From: Xanthomonas sp. Leaf131
Lineage (GTDB): Bacteria > Pseudomonadota > Gammaproteobacteria > Xanthomonadales > Xanthomonadaceae
Direction of reading: 5' to 3'
Assembly (NCBI RefSeq): GCF_001423495.1
Contig: NZ_LMOG01000012.1
Span: 361,884-425,883, forward strand
DNA: 64,000 nt
Both the position numbers and the translations under genes were made by a program. The notes beneath the pieces were generated by a model. It did not search any database, had not been told where the DNA came from, and saw only the letters and a program-made list of their open reading frames with translations. Shown one piece after another: positions 48,057 through 58,768 of the stretch; position 1 is the stretch's first letter; each line of letters begins with the position of its first letter.

Positions 48057-49355
48057 ATGAAGATCAGGCACCCTTTTCCTGCGCTGACGATTCTGGCCGC
48101 CAGCATACTCAGCACGCACGCGCATGCCGCCGACGCATTCGACGCCGGCAAACATATCGGCGGCGATTGGGGCGGCACCCGCAGCACGCTTGCCGACCAG
48201 GGCGTTCAATTCAAGCTGGCGCACTTCAGCCAGACCGCACACAACACCTCCGGCGGCGAGCGCAACGCCACCGCGTATGCGGACCAATTCTTTGTTGGCG
48301 GCTACTTCGATCTCGAAAAACTCTGGGGCTGGTCCGGCGCCGATTTCAAGGTGGAGGTCACCAACCGCAACGGCGAGTTGATCAACACCAAAGCCGGCAT
48401 CCCCACCCTGCTGCAGGCACAACAGATCTTCGGGCGCGGCACGATCACGCGGCTGACCCAGTTTTCGCTGACCCAGCGCCTGTTCGACGATCGCCTGAAT
48501 CTAAAAGCCGGCCGCATCTATCCCAGCGCGGATTTCTTCGCGCTGAATTGCAACTTCCAGCACCTGACCTTCTGCAGCGGCGGTTCGTCCAACTACATCA
48601 GCAACAACTGGTACGGCGACCCGCTCAGCGCCTGGGGCGGCGTGGTCACCTTCAGCCCGGACCAACACTGGTATTTCCGGGTCGGTGGCTACGATGCCAA
48701 CCCGCAAAACCGGTCCACCGATCAGGGCTTGCGGCTGCGCACCTCCGGCGACGATCGCGGCACGTTGATGGTGGCCGAGGTCGAGTTCAAACCCGATTAC
48801 GGCAATGGCATCGACGGCGACTACCGCATTGGCGCGGTTCGCAACAGCAACGACCAGCCCAGGGTCTACAGCCGCTCAGGCCTGCCCACCAGCCTGACTG
48901 CCGATCCGGCCGCGCTCCAGGACACCGACCGCGCGTTCTACGCCAATGTCGAACAGCAGATCACCAGCAATGGCGATGGCGGCGGACTGCGCCTGTTCGC
49001 CAGCGTCATCGATGCCGATGACCAGGTCAGTACGGTGGGACAAGTGCTGGCCATCGGCGGATTCTGGAAAGGCGTGTTTGCCGCGCGGCCGAACGACCGC
49101 ATCGGCGTGGCGTTCGGCCGCAATGCGCTCAGCCGCAATTTGCGCAGCGCCCAGCGCAACTACAACCAGACCCTGCCGGCAGGCACCGCTGCCGTCGGCG
49201 TGCAGCGCTACGAATATCCGATCGAGCTCAATTACAACATCGCCGTCAGCCGCGGGATCGAGGTCATGCCCAGCGTGCAGTACATCCGCCATCCGGGCGG
49301 ACGCGACGTCGACAACGCCACGCTGCTGGGCCTGCAGGTCAGCCTGAATTTCTGA
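48057..49355 (+). CDS. OprB-family carbohydrate-selective porin
   Basis: 432 residues. The signal peptide ends THAHAADAFD. Mature N-terminal GGDWGGTRSTLADQGV is the hallmark of the OprB family, and the chain ends with a C-terminal Phe strand (LLGLQVSLNF). A RIYPSADFF region and a paired-Cys loop (ALNCNFQHLTFCSGG) are seen. It provides outer-membrane passage for the polyol or sugar taken up by the ABC transporter whose genes surround it. Confidence 0.92.
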   Translation: MKIRHPFPALTILAASILSTHAHAADAFDAGKHIGGDWGGTRSTLADQGVQFKLAHFSQTAHNTSGGERNATAYADQFFVGGYFDLEKLWGWSGADFKVEVTNRNGELINTKAGIPTLLQAQQIFGRGTITRLTQFSLTQRLFDDRLNLKAGRIYPSADFFALNCNFQHLTFCSGGSSNYISNNWYGDPLSAWGGVVTFSPDQHWYFRVGGYDANPQNRSTDQGLRLRTSGDDRGTLMVAEVEFKPDYGNGIDGDYRIGAVRNSNDQPRVYSRSGLPTSLTADPAALQDTDRAFYANVEQQITSNGDGGGLRLFASVIDADDQVSTVGQVLAIGGFWKGVFAARPNDRIGVAFGRNALSRNLRSAQRNYNQTLPAGTAAVGVQRYEYPIELNYNIAVSRGIEVMPSVQYIRHPGGRDVDNATLLGLQVSLNF

Positions 49356-49473
49356 GTCCTGGTGCTGTGTGCCGCGGACTGCCCAGGTGGATGTTTCCAC
49401 CGTGGCTTCTGCCACAGGCGCGCTTTGCCCCGGATAAGTGATAGCCGCCGCCACCTTCCAACGGAACCACCCG

Positions 49474-50343
49474 ATGGCCACGCAACACACCCAACGACTC
49501 GCCCGGTTTCTGATCGCCCCGTCGATCCTGCTGCTGCTGGCGTGGATGATCGTGCCGCTGGCGATGACGGTGTGGTTCTCCACGCTGCACTACAACCTGC
49601 TCACGCCGGAAAAGACCTTTGTCGGGCTGGACAACTTCCGCTACTTCCTGAGCAATCCGGCCTTCCTGTCTTCGCTCGGCAACACGCTGCGGCTGGTCGG
49701 TTCGGTGCTGGCGATCACCGCCGTGTTCGGCGTGCCGATCGCACTGCTGCTGGACCAGGTGTTCGTGGGCCGGCGGGTCGTGCGGCTGTTGCTGATCGCA
49801 CCGTTCTTCGTCATGCCCACGGTGAGCGCGCTGATCTGGAAGAACCTGCTGATGCATCCGGTGTCGGGATTGCTGGCGTGGTTGTGGCAGGCCATGGGGC
49901 TGACGCCGATCGACTGGTTCACGCAGTACCCGATGCTGTCGATCATCCTGATCGTTGCCTGGCAATGGCTGCCGTTTGCGGTGCTGATCCTGCTGACCGC
50001 GCTGCAATCGCTGGATCAGGAACAACAGGAAGCGGCGCTGATGGATGGCGCCGGTGCGCTCGACCGCTTCTTCCACCTCACCCTGCCGCATCTGGCGCGC
50101 CCGCTGACCATCGTGGTGCTGATCGAAACGATCTTCCTGCTGACGGTGTTCGTGGAGATCTACGTCACCACCAGCGGCGGGCCGGGCATGCAGACCACCA
50201 ATCTGGCCTACCTGATCTATTCGCAGGCGCTGCTGCAGTACGACGTGGGCGCCGCCTCGGCCGGCGGTCTGATCGCGGTGGTGCTGGCCAATATCGCGGC
50301 CATCTTTCTGGTGCGCATCGTCGGCAAGAACCTGGAGACCTGA
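49474..50343 (+). CDS. Polyol ABC transporter permease 1 (MalF-like)
   Basis: 289 residues with six transmembrane segments. The EAA motif EAALMDGAGALDRFFHLTLP near residue 193 contacts the ATPase. It resembles SmoF/MtlF. The start MATQHTQRL at 49474 is used; the GTG at 49438 is less likely. It is followed by the second permease with a one-base gap. Confidence 0.92.
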   Translation: MATQHTQRLARFLIAPSILLLLAWMIVPLAMTVWFSTLHYNLLTPEKTFVGLDNFRYFLSNPAFLSSLGNTLRLVGSVLAITAVFGVPIALLLDQVFVGRRVVRLLLIAPFFVMPTVSALIWKNLLMHPVSGLLAWLWQAMGLTPIDWFTQYPMLSIILIVAWQWLPFAVLILLTALQSLDQEQQEAALMDGAGALDRFFHLTLPHLARPLTIVVLIETIFLLTVFVEIYVTTSGGPGMQTTNLAYLIYSQALLQYDVGAASAGGLIAVVLANIAAIFLVRIVGKNLET

Positions 50344-50344
50344 G

Positions 50345-51175
50345 ATGGCACGTCGCACTCCTGCTGCGCAAGTGATCGTCACCACCGTCGCCGCCTGGCT
50401 GGTGGGTGGGGTGATCTTCTTTCCGATCCTGTGGATGCTGTTGACCAGCTTCAAGAGCGAGATCGACGCGTTTTCCACGCCGCCCAGCTTTTTGTTCTTT
50501 CATTGGACGCTGGAAAACTATGCCGCCGTGCAGGCGCGCAGCGATTATCTGGCGCATGCCTGGAACTCGGTGGTGGTGGCGCTGGGATCGACCTTGATCG
50601 CGCTGACCATCGCCATTCCCGCGGCGTGGTCGATGGCGTTCTCGCCCACCCGGCGCACGCGCGGCATCTTGCTGTGGATGTTGTCGACCAAGATGCTGCC
50701 GCCGGTGGGCGTGCTGGTCCCGATCTATCTGCTTTACCGCGATTCGGGATTGCTGGACACGCAGCTGGGGCTGGTGATCGTGCTGTGCCTGAGCAACCTG
50801 CCGATCATGGTCTGGATGCTGTTCAACTACTTCAAGGACATCCCCAAGGACATCCTGGAAGCCGCGCGCATGGACGGCGCCACCATCGGCAAGGAGATCC
50901 TCTACATCCTCGCACCGATGGCAGTGCCGGGCATCGCCTCGTCGCTGCTGCTCAACGTGATCCTGGCCTGGAACGAGGCGTTCTGGTCGCTGAATCTGTC
51001 TTCTTCCAAGGCCGCACCGCTGACCGCGTTCATCGCCTCGTATTCGAGCCCGGAAGGCCTGTTCTGGGCCAAGTTGTCGGCCGCCTCGACGATGGCCATC
51101 GCACCGATTCTGGTGCTGGGCTGGTTCTGCCAGAAGCAGCTCGTGCGCGGGCTGACCTTCGGCGCCGTGAAGTGA
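50345..51175 (+). CDS. Polyol ABC transporter permease 2 (MalG-like)
   Basis: 276 residues with six transmembrane segments. The EAA motif EAARMDGATIGKEILYILAP near residue 170 and the MalG-type start (FFPILWMLLTSFKSEIDAF) identify the second subunit of the importer. It begins immediately after permease 1 and ends 36 bases before the ATPase gene. Confidence 0.93.
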   Translation: MARRTPAAQVIVTTVAAWLVGGVIFFPILWMLLTSFKSEIDAFSTPPSFLFFHWTLENYAAVQARSDYLAHAWNSVVVALGSTLIALTIAIPAAWSMAFSPTRRTRGILLWMLSTKMLPPVGVLVPIYLLYRDSGLLDTQLGLVIVLCLSNLPIMVWMLFNYFKDIPKDILEAARMDGATIGKEILYILAPMAVPGIASSLLLNVILAWNEAFWSLNLSSSKAAPLTAFIASYSSPEGLFWAKLSAASTMAIAPILVLGWFCQKQLVRGLTFGAVK

Positions 51176-51211
51176 CTGCGGCGTTCTCACTCCAACTCGG
51201 ATAGGTGGTTC

Positions 51212-52231
<1,020 letters not shown>

Positions 52232-52268
52232 CGCTTCCTCCCCCACTCGCTCAAGACCAGCAGGAGAC

Positions 52269-53048
52269 ATGCCGATGTATCTGGACAAGTTCAAACTCGA
52301 TGGCCGCGTCGCGGTCGTCACCGGCGGCGGCCGCGCGATCGGCCTGGCCATCTGCGAAGCGCTCGCCGAGGCCGGCGCCACGGTCGTCATCGCCGACCAC
52401 GACATCGCGGTGGCAGAAGAGGGCCTGGCCACGCTGCGCAGCAAGGGCCTGGATGCGCAGATCGTGCAGATGGACGTCACCGATTCGGCGCGCGTCACCG
52501 CGGTGGCCGCAAGCTTGGCCGCCAAGTACGGCAAGGTCGACATCCTGGTCAACAATGCAGGCATCGCACGCAGCCAGACGCCTGCAGAAACCGTCACCGA
52601 CGAGCACTGGCTCAATGTTATCGACGTCAATCTCAACGGCACGTTCTGGTGCTGCCGCGCCTTCGGCAAGCACATGCTGGACAACGGCGACGGCGTCATC
52701 GTCAACGTTGGCTCAATGTCCGGCTTCATCGTCAACAAGCCGCAGGCGCAGGCCTACTACAACGCCTCCAAGGCAGCGGTGCATCACCTGACCAAGTCGC
52801 TGGCGGCCGAATGGGGCGCGCGCGGCGTGCGCGTCAATGCAGTCGCACCGACCTACATCGCCACCCCGCTCAATGCCTTCGTCAAGGAGGATCCGGCGAT
52901 GTACGCCGCCTGGATCGGTGGCACCCCAATGGGGCGCCTGGGCGAAGTGGAAGAAATCGCCTCGGTGGCGCTGTTTCTGGCCTCCCCAGCCGCCAGCCTG
53001 ATGACCGGCAGCATCGTGCTGGCCGACGGCGGCTATACCTGCTGGTGA
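52269..53048 (+). CDS. SDR-family polyol dehydrogenase
   Basis: About 259 residues with an AGGAGA site before the ATG. The cofactor motif is TGGGRAIG, with Ala in place of the usual second Gly of the TGxxxGIG pattern. NNAG, the catalytic Ser in GSMSG and YYNASK (YxxxK) are intact. The placement between a polyol importer and an FGGY pentulose kinase suggests oxidation of an alditol to a ketose. Relatives include arabinitol, ribitol and threitol dehydrogenases; the substrate is not settled by sequence. Confidence 0.88.
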   Translation: MPMYLDKFKLDGRVAVVTGGGRAIGLAICEALAEAGATVVIADHDIAVAEEGLATLRSKGLDAQIVQMDVTDSARVTAVAASLAAKYGKVDILVNNAGIARSQTPAETVTDEHWLNVIDVNLNGTFWCCRAFGKHMLDNGDGVIVNVGSMSGFIVNKPQAQAYYNASKAAVHHLTKSLAAEWGARGVRVNAVAPTYIATPLNAFVKEDPAMYAAWIGGTPMGRLGEVEEIASVALFLASPAASLMTGSIVLADGGYTCW

Positions 53049-53051
53049 GCC

Positions 53052-54713
53052 ATGCGCATGCATAACGAGGCGATCTACATCGGCGTGGACGTGGGCACCG
53101 GCAGTGCCCGCGCCGGGCTGTTCGACGCGCACGGGCAACTGCTGGGCAGCGCGCGCCATTCCATCCAAACGTGGTACCTGCCCGGCGAGATGGTCGAGCA
53201 GTCTTCCGCCGACATCTGGCAGGCCTGCATGCAGGCGATTCGCGCCGCGCTTGCGGAGGCAGGGCTGGCGGCCACGCGGGTCGCCGGCATCGGCTTCGAC
53301 GCCACCTGCTCGCTGGTGGCGGTCGCCCGCGATGGCGGCCCGGTCTGCATCAGTACCAGCGGGCAGGCCGCGCGCGATGTGATCGTGTGGATGGATCACC
53401 GCGCCATCGCCCAGGCCGAGCAGATCAACGCCACCGGCGAGCCGGTGCTGCGCTACGTCGGCGGCCAGATCTCGCCGGAAATGCAGACTCCCAAGCTGCT
53501 GTGGCTCAAACAGCACCTGCCCGACAGCTACGCGCGTGCCGCGCATTTCTTCGACCTGGCCGACTGGCTGACCTGGCGCGCCACCGGCAGCACCGCGCGC
53601 TCGCTCTGCACGGTTACCTGCAAGTGGACCTACGTGCAGCACGAAGGCGGCTGGAGCCGGCGCTATTTCGAACGCATCGGCCTGGCCGAGTTGCTGGACG
53701 ACGCAGCCACGCGGATCGGCAGCGCCGTGGTCGCCCCCGGCACCGCGCTGGGCCAGGGGCTGTCGCCGCTGGCGGCGAGCGAACTGGGCCTGCCCGCCGG
53801 TATCGCGGTGGGCGCATCGCTGATCGACGCGCATGCAGGCGCCATCGGCACCATCGCCAGCCCATCTGCGCAGGGCCACCCGGTGGCGTTGACGGCGCGC
53901 CTGGCTTACATCCTGGGCACCTCGGCCTGCGTGCTGGCCAGCACCCGGACGCCCTGCTTCACCCCCGGTGTCTGGGGGCCGTACGGCTCGGCGCTGGTCG
54001 AGGGTCTGTGGCTCAACGAAGGTGGCCAGTCTGCGGCCGGTGTGGCGATCGATCGCCTGGTGCGCTCACATCCCGGCTATGCCGATGCCAGCGCACAAGC
54101 AGCGGCGGCAGGCAGGCAGCTGTTGCCGTGGCTGGAGGAACGGGTACTGGCGCGCGCCGGCGATCCATCGCAGGCCGCCCTGCTGGCGCGCGGGCTGCAC
54201 GTGCTGCCGGATTACCTGGGCAACCGCTCGCCCGCTGCAGACCCCAACGCCCGCGCTGTCATCGCCGGGCTGACCATCGACCACGACCTGCAGGGTCTGG
54301 AAGCGCTCTACGTCGCCGGCGTGTGCGGCCTGGGCTACGGGCTGGCGGACATCATCGATGCGCTGCGCGCCCAAGGCGTGCAATTCGACAGCGTAATCAT
54401 GAGTGGCGGCGCCAGCCACAGCCGCCTGGTCCGCCAGCTGATGGCCGATGCCAGCGGCGTGCAGGTGCACGTGGCCGCCACCGCCGAACCGGTGCTGCTG
54501 GGCAGTGCAATGCTGGCCGCGGTCGCCAGCGGCGGTTACGCCGACCTGCCTGCCGCGATGTCGGCGATGAGCGCGCTGGGCGCAAGCACCGCGCCGACGC
54601 CCCCGGACATCGCCCACTTCCATGCCGCCAAACGGCGCGGCTATCACGCGATGCAGGCACTGGATCGCACCCTGCGTGGCGAGATGGCGCAGGCAGCGGA
54701 GCCTGCCGACTGA
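53052..54713 (+). CDS. FGGY-family pentulose kinase (D-ribulokinase-like)
   Basis: 553 residues. The N-terminal phosphate motif IGVDVGTGSARAGLFD is characteristic of the FGGY branch that phosphorylates pentuloses such as D-ribulose. WMDHRAIAQAEQIN and TPKLLWLKQHLP are conserved substrate-side segments, and the C-terminal ATP site has SGGASHSRLVRQLMAD. The gene begins three bases after the SDR stop. With the SDR upstream it would give a ketose 5-phosphate that enters the pentose phosphate pathway. Last gene of the cluster. Confidence 0.9.
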   Translation: MRMHNEAIYIGVDVGTGSARAGLFDAHGQLLGSARHSIQTWYLPGEMVEQSSADIWQACMQAIRAALAEAGLAATRVAGIGFDATCSLVAVARDGGPVCISTSGQAARDVIVWMDHRAIAQAEQINATGEPVLRYVGGQISPEMQTPKLLWLKQHLPDSYARAAHFFDLADWLTWRATGSTARSLCTVTCKWTYVQHEGGWSRRYFERIGLAELLDDAATRIGSAVVAPGTALGQGLSPLAASELGLPAGIAVGASLIDAHAGAIGTIASPSAQGHPVALTARLAYILGTSACVLASTRTPCFTPGVWGPYGSALVEGLWLNEGGQSAAGVAIDRLVRSHPGYADASAQAAAAGRQLLPWLEERVLARAGDPSQAALLARGLHVLPDYLGNRSPAADPNARAVIAGLTIDHDLQGLEALYVAGVCGLGYGLADIIDALRAQGVQFDSVIMSGGASHSRLVRQLMADASGVQVHVAATAEPVLLGSAMLAAVASGGYADLPAAMSAMSALGASTAPTPPDIAHFHAAKRRGYHAMQALDRTLRGEMAQAAEPAD

Positions 54714-54850
54714 ACGGAGTGCGGCGCGTTTGAGCGCGTTGGCTGCCACACGGGCCACAGCTTCGCCGTAACCGCGACTGCCACCGCCAACGCCAACGCC
54801 GGTCGATCGCCGGCAATCGCGCCACGTTGCCGCCACCGCGCGTACTGGCC

Positions 54851-54885
54851 CCAAAACGCAGACAGCCCGCGCAAGGCGGGCTGTC
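54851..54885 (-). terminator. Terminator-like hairpin of rpoZ
   Basis: GACAGCCCGC (54861-54870) pairs with GCGGGCTGTC (54876-54885), followed leftward by TGCGTTTTGG. It lies about 35 bp past the rpoZ stop, so the gmk-side transcript probably does not run on to spoT. Confidence 0.7.
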
Positions 54886-54920
54886 CGGATATCACCTGCA
54901 AACGTCGTAAGGCGATGCAA

Positions 54921-55220
54921 TCAATCGTCGTTCTTGGACATGTCTTCGTCGGCGACGACTTCGGCAGCGGCCCATTCCAGCGCTTCGCGCTCGGCACGCT
55001 CGCGCTCGGACTTCTCGACTTCGTCGATCAGCGCGTTGTCGATCCGGCGTGCGGCGATTTCGCGCAGCGCCATCACGGTGGGCTTGTCGCTGGCGTCTGC
55101 ATTTTCGATCAGCGGCTGTACGCCGTTGGCGAGCTGACGGGCACGCTTGGACGCCATCATGACCAGCTCAAAACGGTTGTTCACAACTTCCAGGCAATCT
55201 TCTACGGTAATGCGGGCCAT
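54921..55220 (-). CDS. rpoZ: RNA polymerase omega subunit
   Basis: 99 residues starting [20 protein letters not shown], with the conserved ASKRARQL and [15 protein letters not shown]. The C-terminal tail is acidic. Omega helps assemble the beta-prime subunit. The start at 55220 is fixed by the conserved MARITVEDC; the frame is open further upstream. Confidence 0.97.
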   Translation of the reverse strand: MARITVEDCLEVVNNRFELVMMASKRARQLANGVQPLIENADASDKPTVMALREIAARRIDNALIDEVEKSERERAEREALEWAAAEVVADEDMSKNDD

Positions 55221-55347
55221 GCGGGCTCCCGGCGACCAGCAACGGCCGCGCATCGAATGAGGGAAAGGGGGCCGAGTGTACGCCCGGGCCGCCGCCACGG
55301 CAACCGGCGGCTATTCAGTTTCCTTTGGAATCAGCTATTTGAGCCGA

Positions 55348-55959
55348 TCAGTCCAGCAAGGCCTGGATCAGCTGCGCATGCCGCTGCTGCTGCGCCTGCC
55401 GACGCAGCCGGCTGGCGGTGAAGATCGCGCACATCTCCGACACCGCCGTTTCGAAGGTCTCGTTGATGATGACGTAATCGAATTCTTCGAAGTGCAGCAT
55501 CTCTTCGCGGGCGGCGGCCAGGCGCTGCGCCATCACATCCTCGCTGTCCTGGCCGCGCTTGCGCATGCGCTCGTCGAGTGCCTGGCGCGACGGCGGCAGG
55601 ATGAACACGCTAACCGCATCGGGCACTTTCTGGCGCACCTGGCGCGCGCCCTGCCAGTCGATTTCCAGCAGCACATCGTGGCCGGCGGCCAGCTGCGGCT
55701 CCACCGACTGCCGTGCGGTGCCCTTCCAGTCGCCATGCACCAGCGCGTATTCGAAGAAGTCGCCCGCTTCGATCATGCCCTGGAACTCGTCGGCGGAGAC
55801 GAAATGGTAGTGCTCGGCATGCCGTTCGCCCGGCCGCGGCGCGCGCGAGGTGAACGAGATCGACAGGGCGATCTTGGGATCGCGCGCCAAGGTGGCGTTG
55901 ACGATGCTGCTCTTGCCGGCGCCGGAGGGGGCCGCAACGATATAGAGGGTGCCGCGCAT
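55348..55959 (-). CDS. gmk: Guanylate kinase
   Basis: 203 residues. The P-loop is APSGAGKSS, the GMP-binding part is SFTSRAPRPGERHAEHYHFV, and the lid and C-terminal helices are normal. The enzyme phosphorylates GMP to GDP. It sits upstream of rpoZ on the same strand, the conserved gmk-rpoZ arrangement. Confidence 0.97.
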   Translation of the reverse strand: MRGTLYIVAAPSGAGKSSIVNATLARDPKIALSISFTSRAPRPGERHAEHYHFVSADEFQGMIEAGDFFEYALVHGDWKGTARQSVEPQLAAGHDVLLEIDWQGARQVRQKVPDAVSVFILPPSRQALDERMRKRGQDSEDVMAQRLAAAREEMLHFEEFDYVIINETFETAVSEMCAIFTASRLRRQAQQQRHAQLIQALLD

Positions 55960-55961
55960 TT

Positions 55962-56071
55962 TAGGGAATAGGGAGTCGAGAATAGGGAATGGGGCACCGC
56001 GCCAAGCAAGCAGGCCAAGGGTGAATCGTACCTTCTTTGGCGATTCCCCATTCCCGATTGCCTATTCCCGG
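55962..56071. repeat. Inverted GGGAATCG-array element 4
   Basis: The left arm (55962-55994) has TAGGGAATAGGGAGTCGAGA and more of the same motif. The right arm (56041-56071) has CGATTCCCCATTCCCGATTG. They enclose about 46 bp and fill the gap between the gmk start and the yicC stop. Confidence 0.7.
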
Positions 56072-56932
56072 CTACTCGATGTTCTGCACCTGCTCGCGGA
56101 TCTGGTCGATCAGTACCTTCAGATCCACCGCGGCGTTGGAGGTGCGGCTGTCCACCGACTTGGAGCCCAGCGTATTGGCTTCGCGGTTGAATTCCTGCAG
56201 CAAAAAGTCCAATCGACGGCCGACCGGCTCGCGCTGCTTGAGCACGCGGCGGATCTCGGAAATATGGCTGGACAGGCGGTCGAGTTCTTCGTCCACGTCG
56301 AGCTTTTGCAGCCATAGCACCAGTTCCTGCTCGGCGCGCCCCGGCTCCACCGGATGCGGCAGGTCGGCCAGGCGTGCGGCCAGTTTGGCGCGCTGGCCTT
56401 CGCGAATGACCGGGATCAGCGTGCGTACTTCGGCGGCGATGCGTTCGATCGCATCGACCCGTTCGCTGATCGCCTCGGCCAGCTTGCCGCCTTCGCGCTC
56501 GCGCGCAGCGACAAAACTGTCCACCACCTCGTCGAGCAGCGCCATGGCCTGCGCCTGCAACGCTGGTGCGTCCACGTCCTGCACCTGCAGCACGCCAGGC
56601 AGTTGCAACAGCTCGGTGAAACCGACCTGCAACTTGGGAAACACACCGTCGAGCCGCGTGGCCAGTGCGCCGAGTTCCTGCAGTAAGGATTCGTTGACGG
56701 CCAGGGTCTGCGCGTTATCCGGCGCGCGCAGACGCAGTGTCAGATCCAGCTTGCCGCGGCTGTTTTTCGCCGCCACCCGCTCGCGCAGCATCGGCTCCAG
56801 CGCACGCAGTTCTTCGGGCAGGCGCACGCCCACTTCCAGAAACCGGTGATTGACCGAGCGCAGCTCGCAACCGAGCGTGCCCCAGGGCGTGATGCGTTCG
56901 CCGCCAGCAAACGCGGTCATGCTTCGAATCAT
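56072..56932 (-). CDS. yicC: YicC-family protein (endoribonuclease family)
   Basis: 286 residues beginning [12 protein letters not shown], with [30 protein letters not shown] and the conserved C-terminal [20 protein letters not shown]. Members of this family have been reported as RNases acting on small RNA. It lies upstream of gmk on the same strand and is divergent from rph, which also acts on RNA. Confidence 0.93.
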   Translation of the reverse strand: MIRSMTAFAGGERITPWGTLGCELRSVNHRFLEVGVRLPEELRALEPMLRERVAAKNSRGKLDLTLRLRAPDNAQTLAVNESLLQELGALATRLDGVFPKLQVGFTELLQLPGVLQVQDVDAPALQAQAMALLDEVVDSFVAAREREGGKLAEAISERVDAIERIAAEVRTLIPVIREGQRAKLAARLADLPHPVEPGRAEQELVLWLQKLDVDEELDRLSSHISEIRRVLKQREPVGRRLDFLLQEFNREANTLGSKSVDSRTSNAAVDLKVLIDQIREQVQNIE

Positions 56933-57041
56933 CGTGAGTCCCGTGCCTTCAAAGCGCGAATGGTACCCTAGCCGCCCGCGCTGGCTGACCGCCTCGCCAC
57001 GCGCCGACCCAAGACCACCTCCCGACTTCCGGACTCATCGC

Positions 57042-57767
57042 ATGACCTTTTCCCGTCCCAGCGGCCGCACGGCCGACCAGCTGCGCCCGGTGCGCATCGA
57101 ACGCGCCTTCACCCGTCACGCCGAAGGCTCGGTGCTGGTCAGCTTCGGCGATACCCGCGTGCTGTGCACCGCCAGCGTGGAAAACCGCGTGCCGGGGTTC
57201 CTGCGCGGCAAGGGCGAAGGCTGGGTGACCGCCGAATACGGCATGTTGCCGCGCTCCACCCACACCCGCTCCGACCGCGAAGCCGCGCGTGGCAAGCAGG
57301 GCGGGCGCACGCTGGAGATCCAGCGCCTGATCGGCCGCGCACTGCGCGCCTGCGTGGACCGCAATGCCCTGGGCGAGCGCACCATCACCCTGGACTGCGA
57401 CGTGCTGCAGGCCGATGGCGGCACCCGCACCGCCGCGATCACCGGCGCCTACGTGGCGCTGGCCGATGCGGTAAACCTGCTGCTCAAGCGTGGCGACATC
57501 AAGAAGCATCCGCTGATCGGCGCCGTGGCCGCAGTGTCGGTGGGCATCTATCGCGGCGAGCCGGTGCTGGATCTGGATTACCCGGAAGACAGCGACTGCG
57601 ACACCGACATGAATGTGGTGATGAACGACGGCGGCGGTTTCATCGAGCTGCAGGGCACCGCCGAAGGCCACGCCTTCCGCCGCGACGAACTCAACGCGTT
57701 GCTCGCCCTGGCCGAACAAGGCATGAGCGAATTGTTCGCCCTGCAACGCGCTGCACTGGCCGGATGA
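57042..57767 (+). CDS. rph: Ribonuclease PH
   Basis: 241 residues: [20 protein letters not shown], then [36 protein letters not shown] and the catalytic-site [12 protein letters not shown]. Full length, with no frameshift. It trims the 3' ends of tRNA precursors phosphorolytically. The stop overlaps the next start (ATGA). Confidence 0.96.
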   Translation: MTFSRPSGRTADQLRPVRIERAFTRHAEGSVLVSFGDTRVLCTASVENRVPGFLRGKGEGWVTAEYGMLPRSTHTRSDREAARGKQGGRTLEIQRLIGRALRACVDRNALGERTITLDCDVLQADGGTRTAAITGAYVALADAVNLLLKRGDIKKHPLIGAVAAVSVGIYRGEPVLDLDYPEDSDCDTDMNVVMNDGGGFIELQGTAEGHAFRRDELNALLALAEQGMSELFALQRAALAG

Positions 57768-58156
57768 GCCGTCGCATCGCCCTGACCACCTTGCTGGTCG
57801 CCGACTACGATGCGGCGATCGCCTGGTACACCGGCGCGCTGGGTTTCCACGTGCTGCAGGACCGGCTACTCGACGGCGGCAAACGCTGGGTGGTGATCGG
57901 CCCGGGCAGCGCGCAGGAGGCGGCCTTGCTGCTCGCGCAGCCGGCAGACGACACACAGCGCGCGCGCATCGGCGACCAGACCGGTGGCCGGGTGGATCAC
58001 TTCCTCTACACCGACGCCTTCTGGCGCGACCACGCGGCCATGCAGGCGTTTGGTGTGGAATTTCTGGAAACCCCGCGCGAGGAACCGTACGGCACGGTCG
58101 CTGTCTTCCGCGACCTGTACGGCACCAAGTGGGATCTGCTGGAGCCCAAGCAATGA
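57764..58156 (+). CDS. VOC-family (glyoxalase/dioxygenase superfamily) protein
   Basis: 130 residues in one VOC module: [20 protein letters not shown] at the start, [15 protein letters not shown] in the middle and a closing [20 protein letters not shown]. Candidate metal ligands are sparse compared with glyoxalase I. The ATG overlaps the rph stop, and its own stop overlaps the rdgB start, so it is embedded in the rph-rdgB-hemW operon. Function unknown. Confidence 0.88.
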   Translation: MSRRIALTTLLVADYDAAIAWYTGALGFHVLQDRLLDGGKRWVVIGPGSAQEAALLLAQPADDTQRARIGDQTGGRVDHFLYTDAFWRDHAAMQAFGVEFLETPREEPYGTVAVFRDLYGTKWDLLEPKQ

Positions 58157-58752
58157 AACAACTGGTCCTGGCCAGCGGCAACGCCGGCAAGCTGGAAGAA
58201 CTGCGCGCCATGCTCGCCGCGCTGCCGCTGCGCATCGTGGCGCAAGGCGAGCTCGGCGTCGAAGACGTGCCTGAGACCGGCCTGACCTTCGTCGAGAACG
58301 CCTTGATCAAGGCGCGTCATGCCAGCGCGGTCACCGGCCTGCCGGCACTGGCCGACGACTCCGGCCTGATCGTCGATGCGCTGGGCGGCGCGCCCGGCTT
58401 GTACAGCGCGCGCTATGCCGGCAGCCCGACCGATGCGCAGGCCAACAACGCCAAGTTGCTCGATGCCCTGCGCGACGTCCCCGCCGAACGCCGCAGCGCG
58501 CGCTTTTATGCGGTGATCGTGCTGCTGCGTCACCCGGAAGATCCGCAACCGCTGATCGCCGAAGGCAGCTGGGAAGGCGTGATCACCACCGAACCGCGCG
58601 GCGATGGCGGCTTCGGCTACAACCCGGTGTTTCTGGATCCGGTGTATGGCCTGACCGCTGCGGAGATGGATACCGCGTTGAAGAACCGGCTGAGCCACCG
58701 TGCGGTGGCGCTGGCCACGTTGCAGCACAAGCTGCACGCCCTGTCGCTGTGA
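58153..58752 (+). CDS. rdgB: XTP/dITP pyrophosphatase (RdgB/HAM1)
   Basis: 199 residues: [20 protein letters not shown], then ETGLTFVENALIKARHA, ADDSGLIVDALGGAPGLYSA and FGYNPVFLDP. It hydrolyses ITP, dITP and XTP to cleanse the nucleotide pool. The ATG overlaps the VOC gene's stop. Confidence 0.97.
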   Translation: MKQLVLASGNAGKLEELRAMLAALPLRIVAQGELGVEDVPETGLTFVENALIKARHASAVTGLPALADDSGLIVDALGGAPGLYSARYAGSPTDAQANNAKLLDALRDVPAERRSARFYAVIVLLRHPEDPQPLIAEGSWEGVITTEPRGDGGFGYNPVFLDPVYGLTAAEMDTALKNRLSHRAVALATLQHKLHALSL

Positions 58753-58768
58753 ACGATGGCCTGATGCA

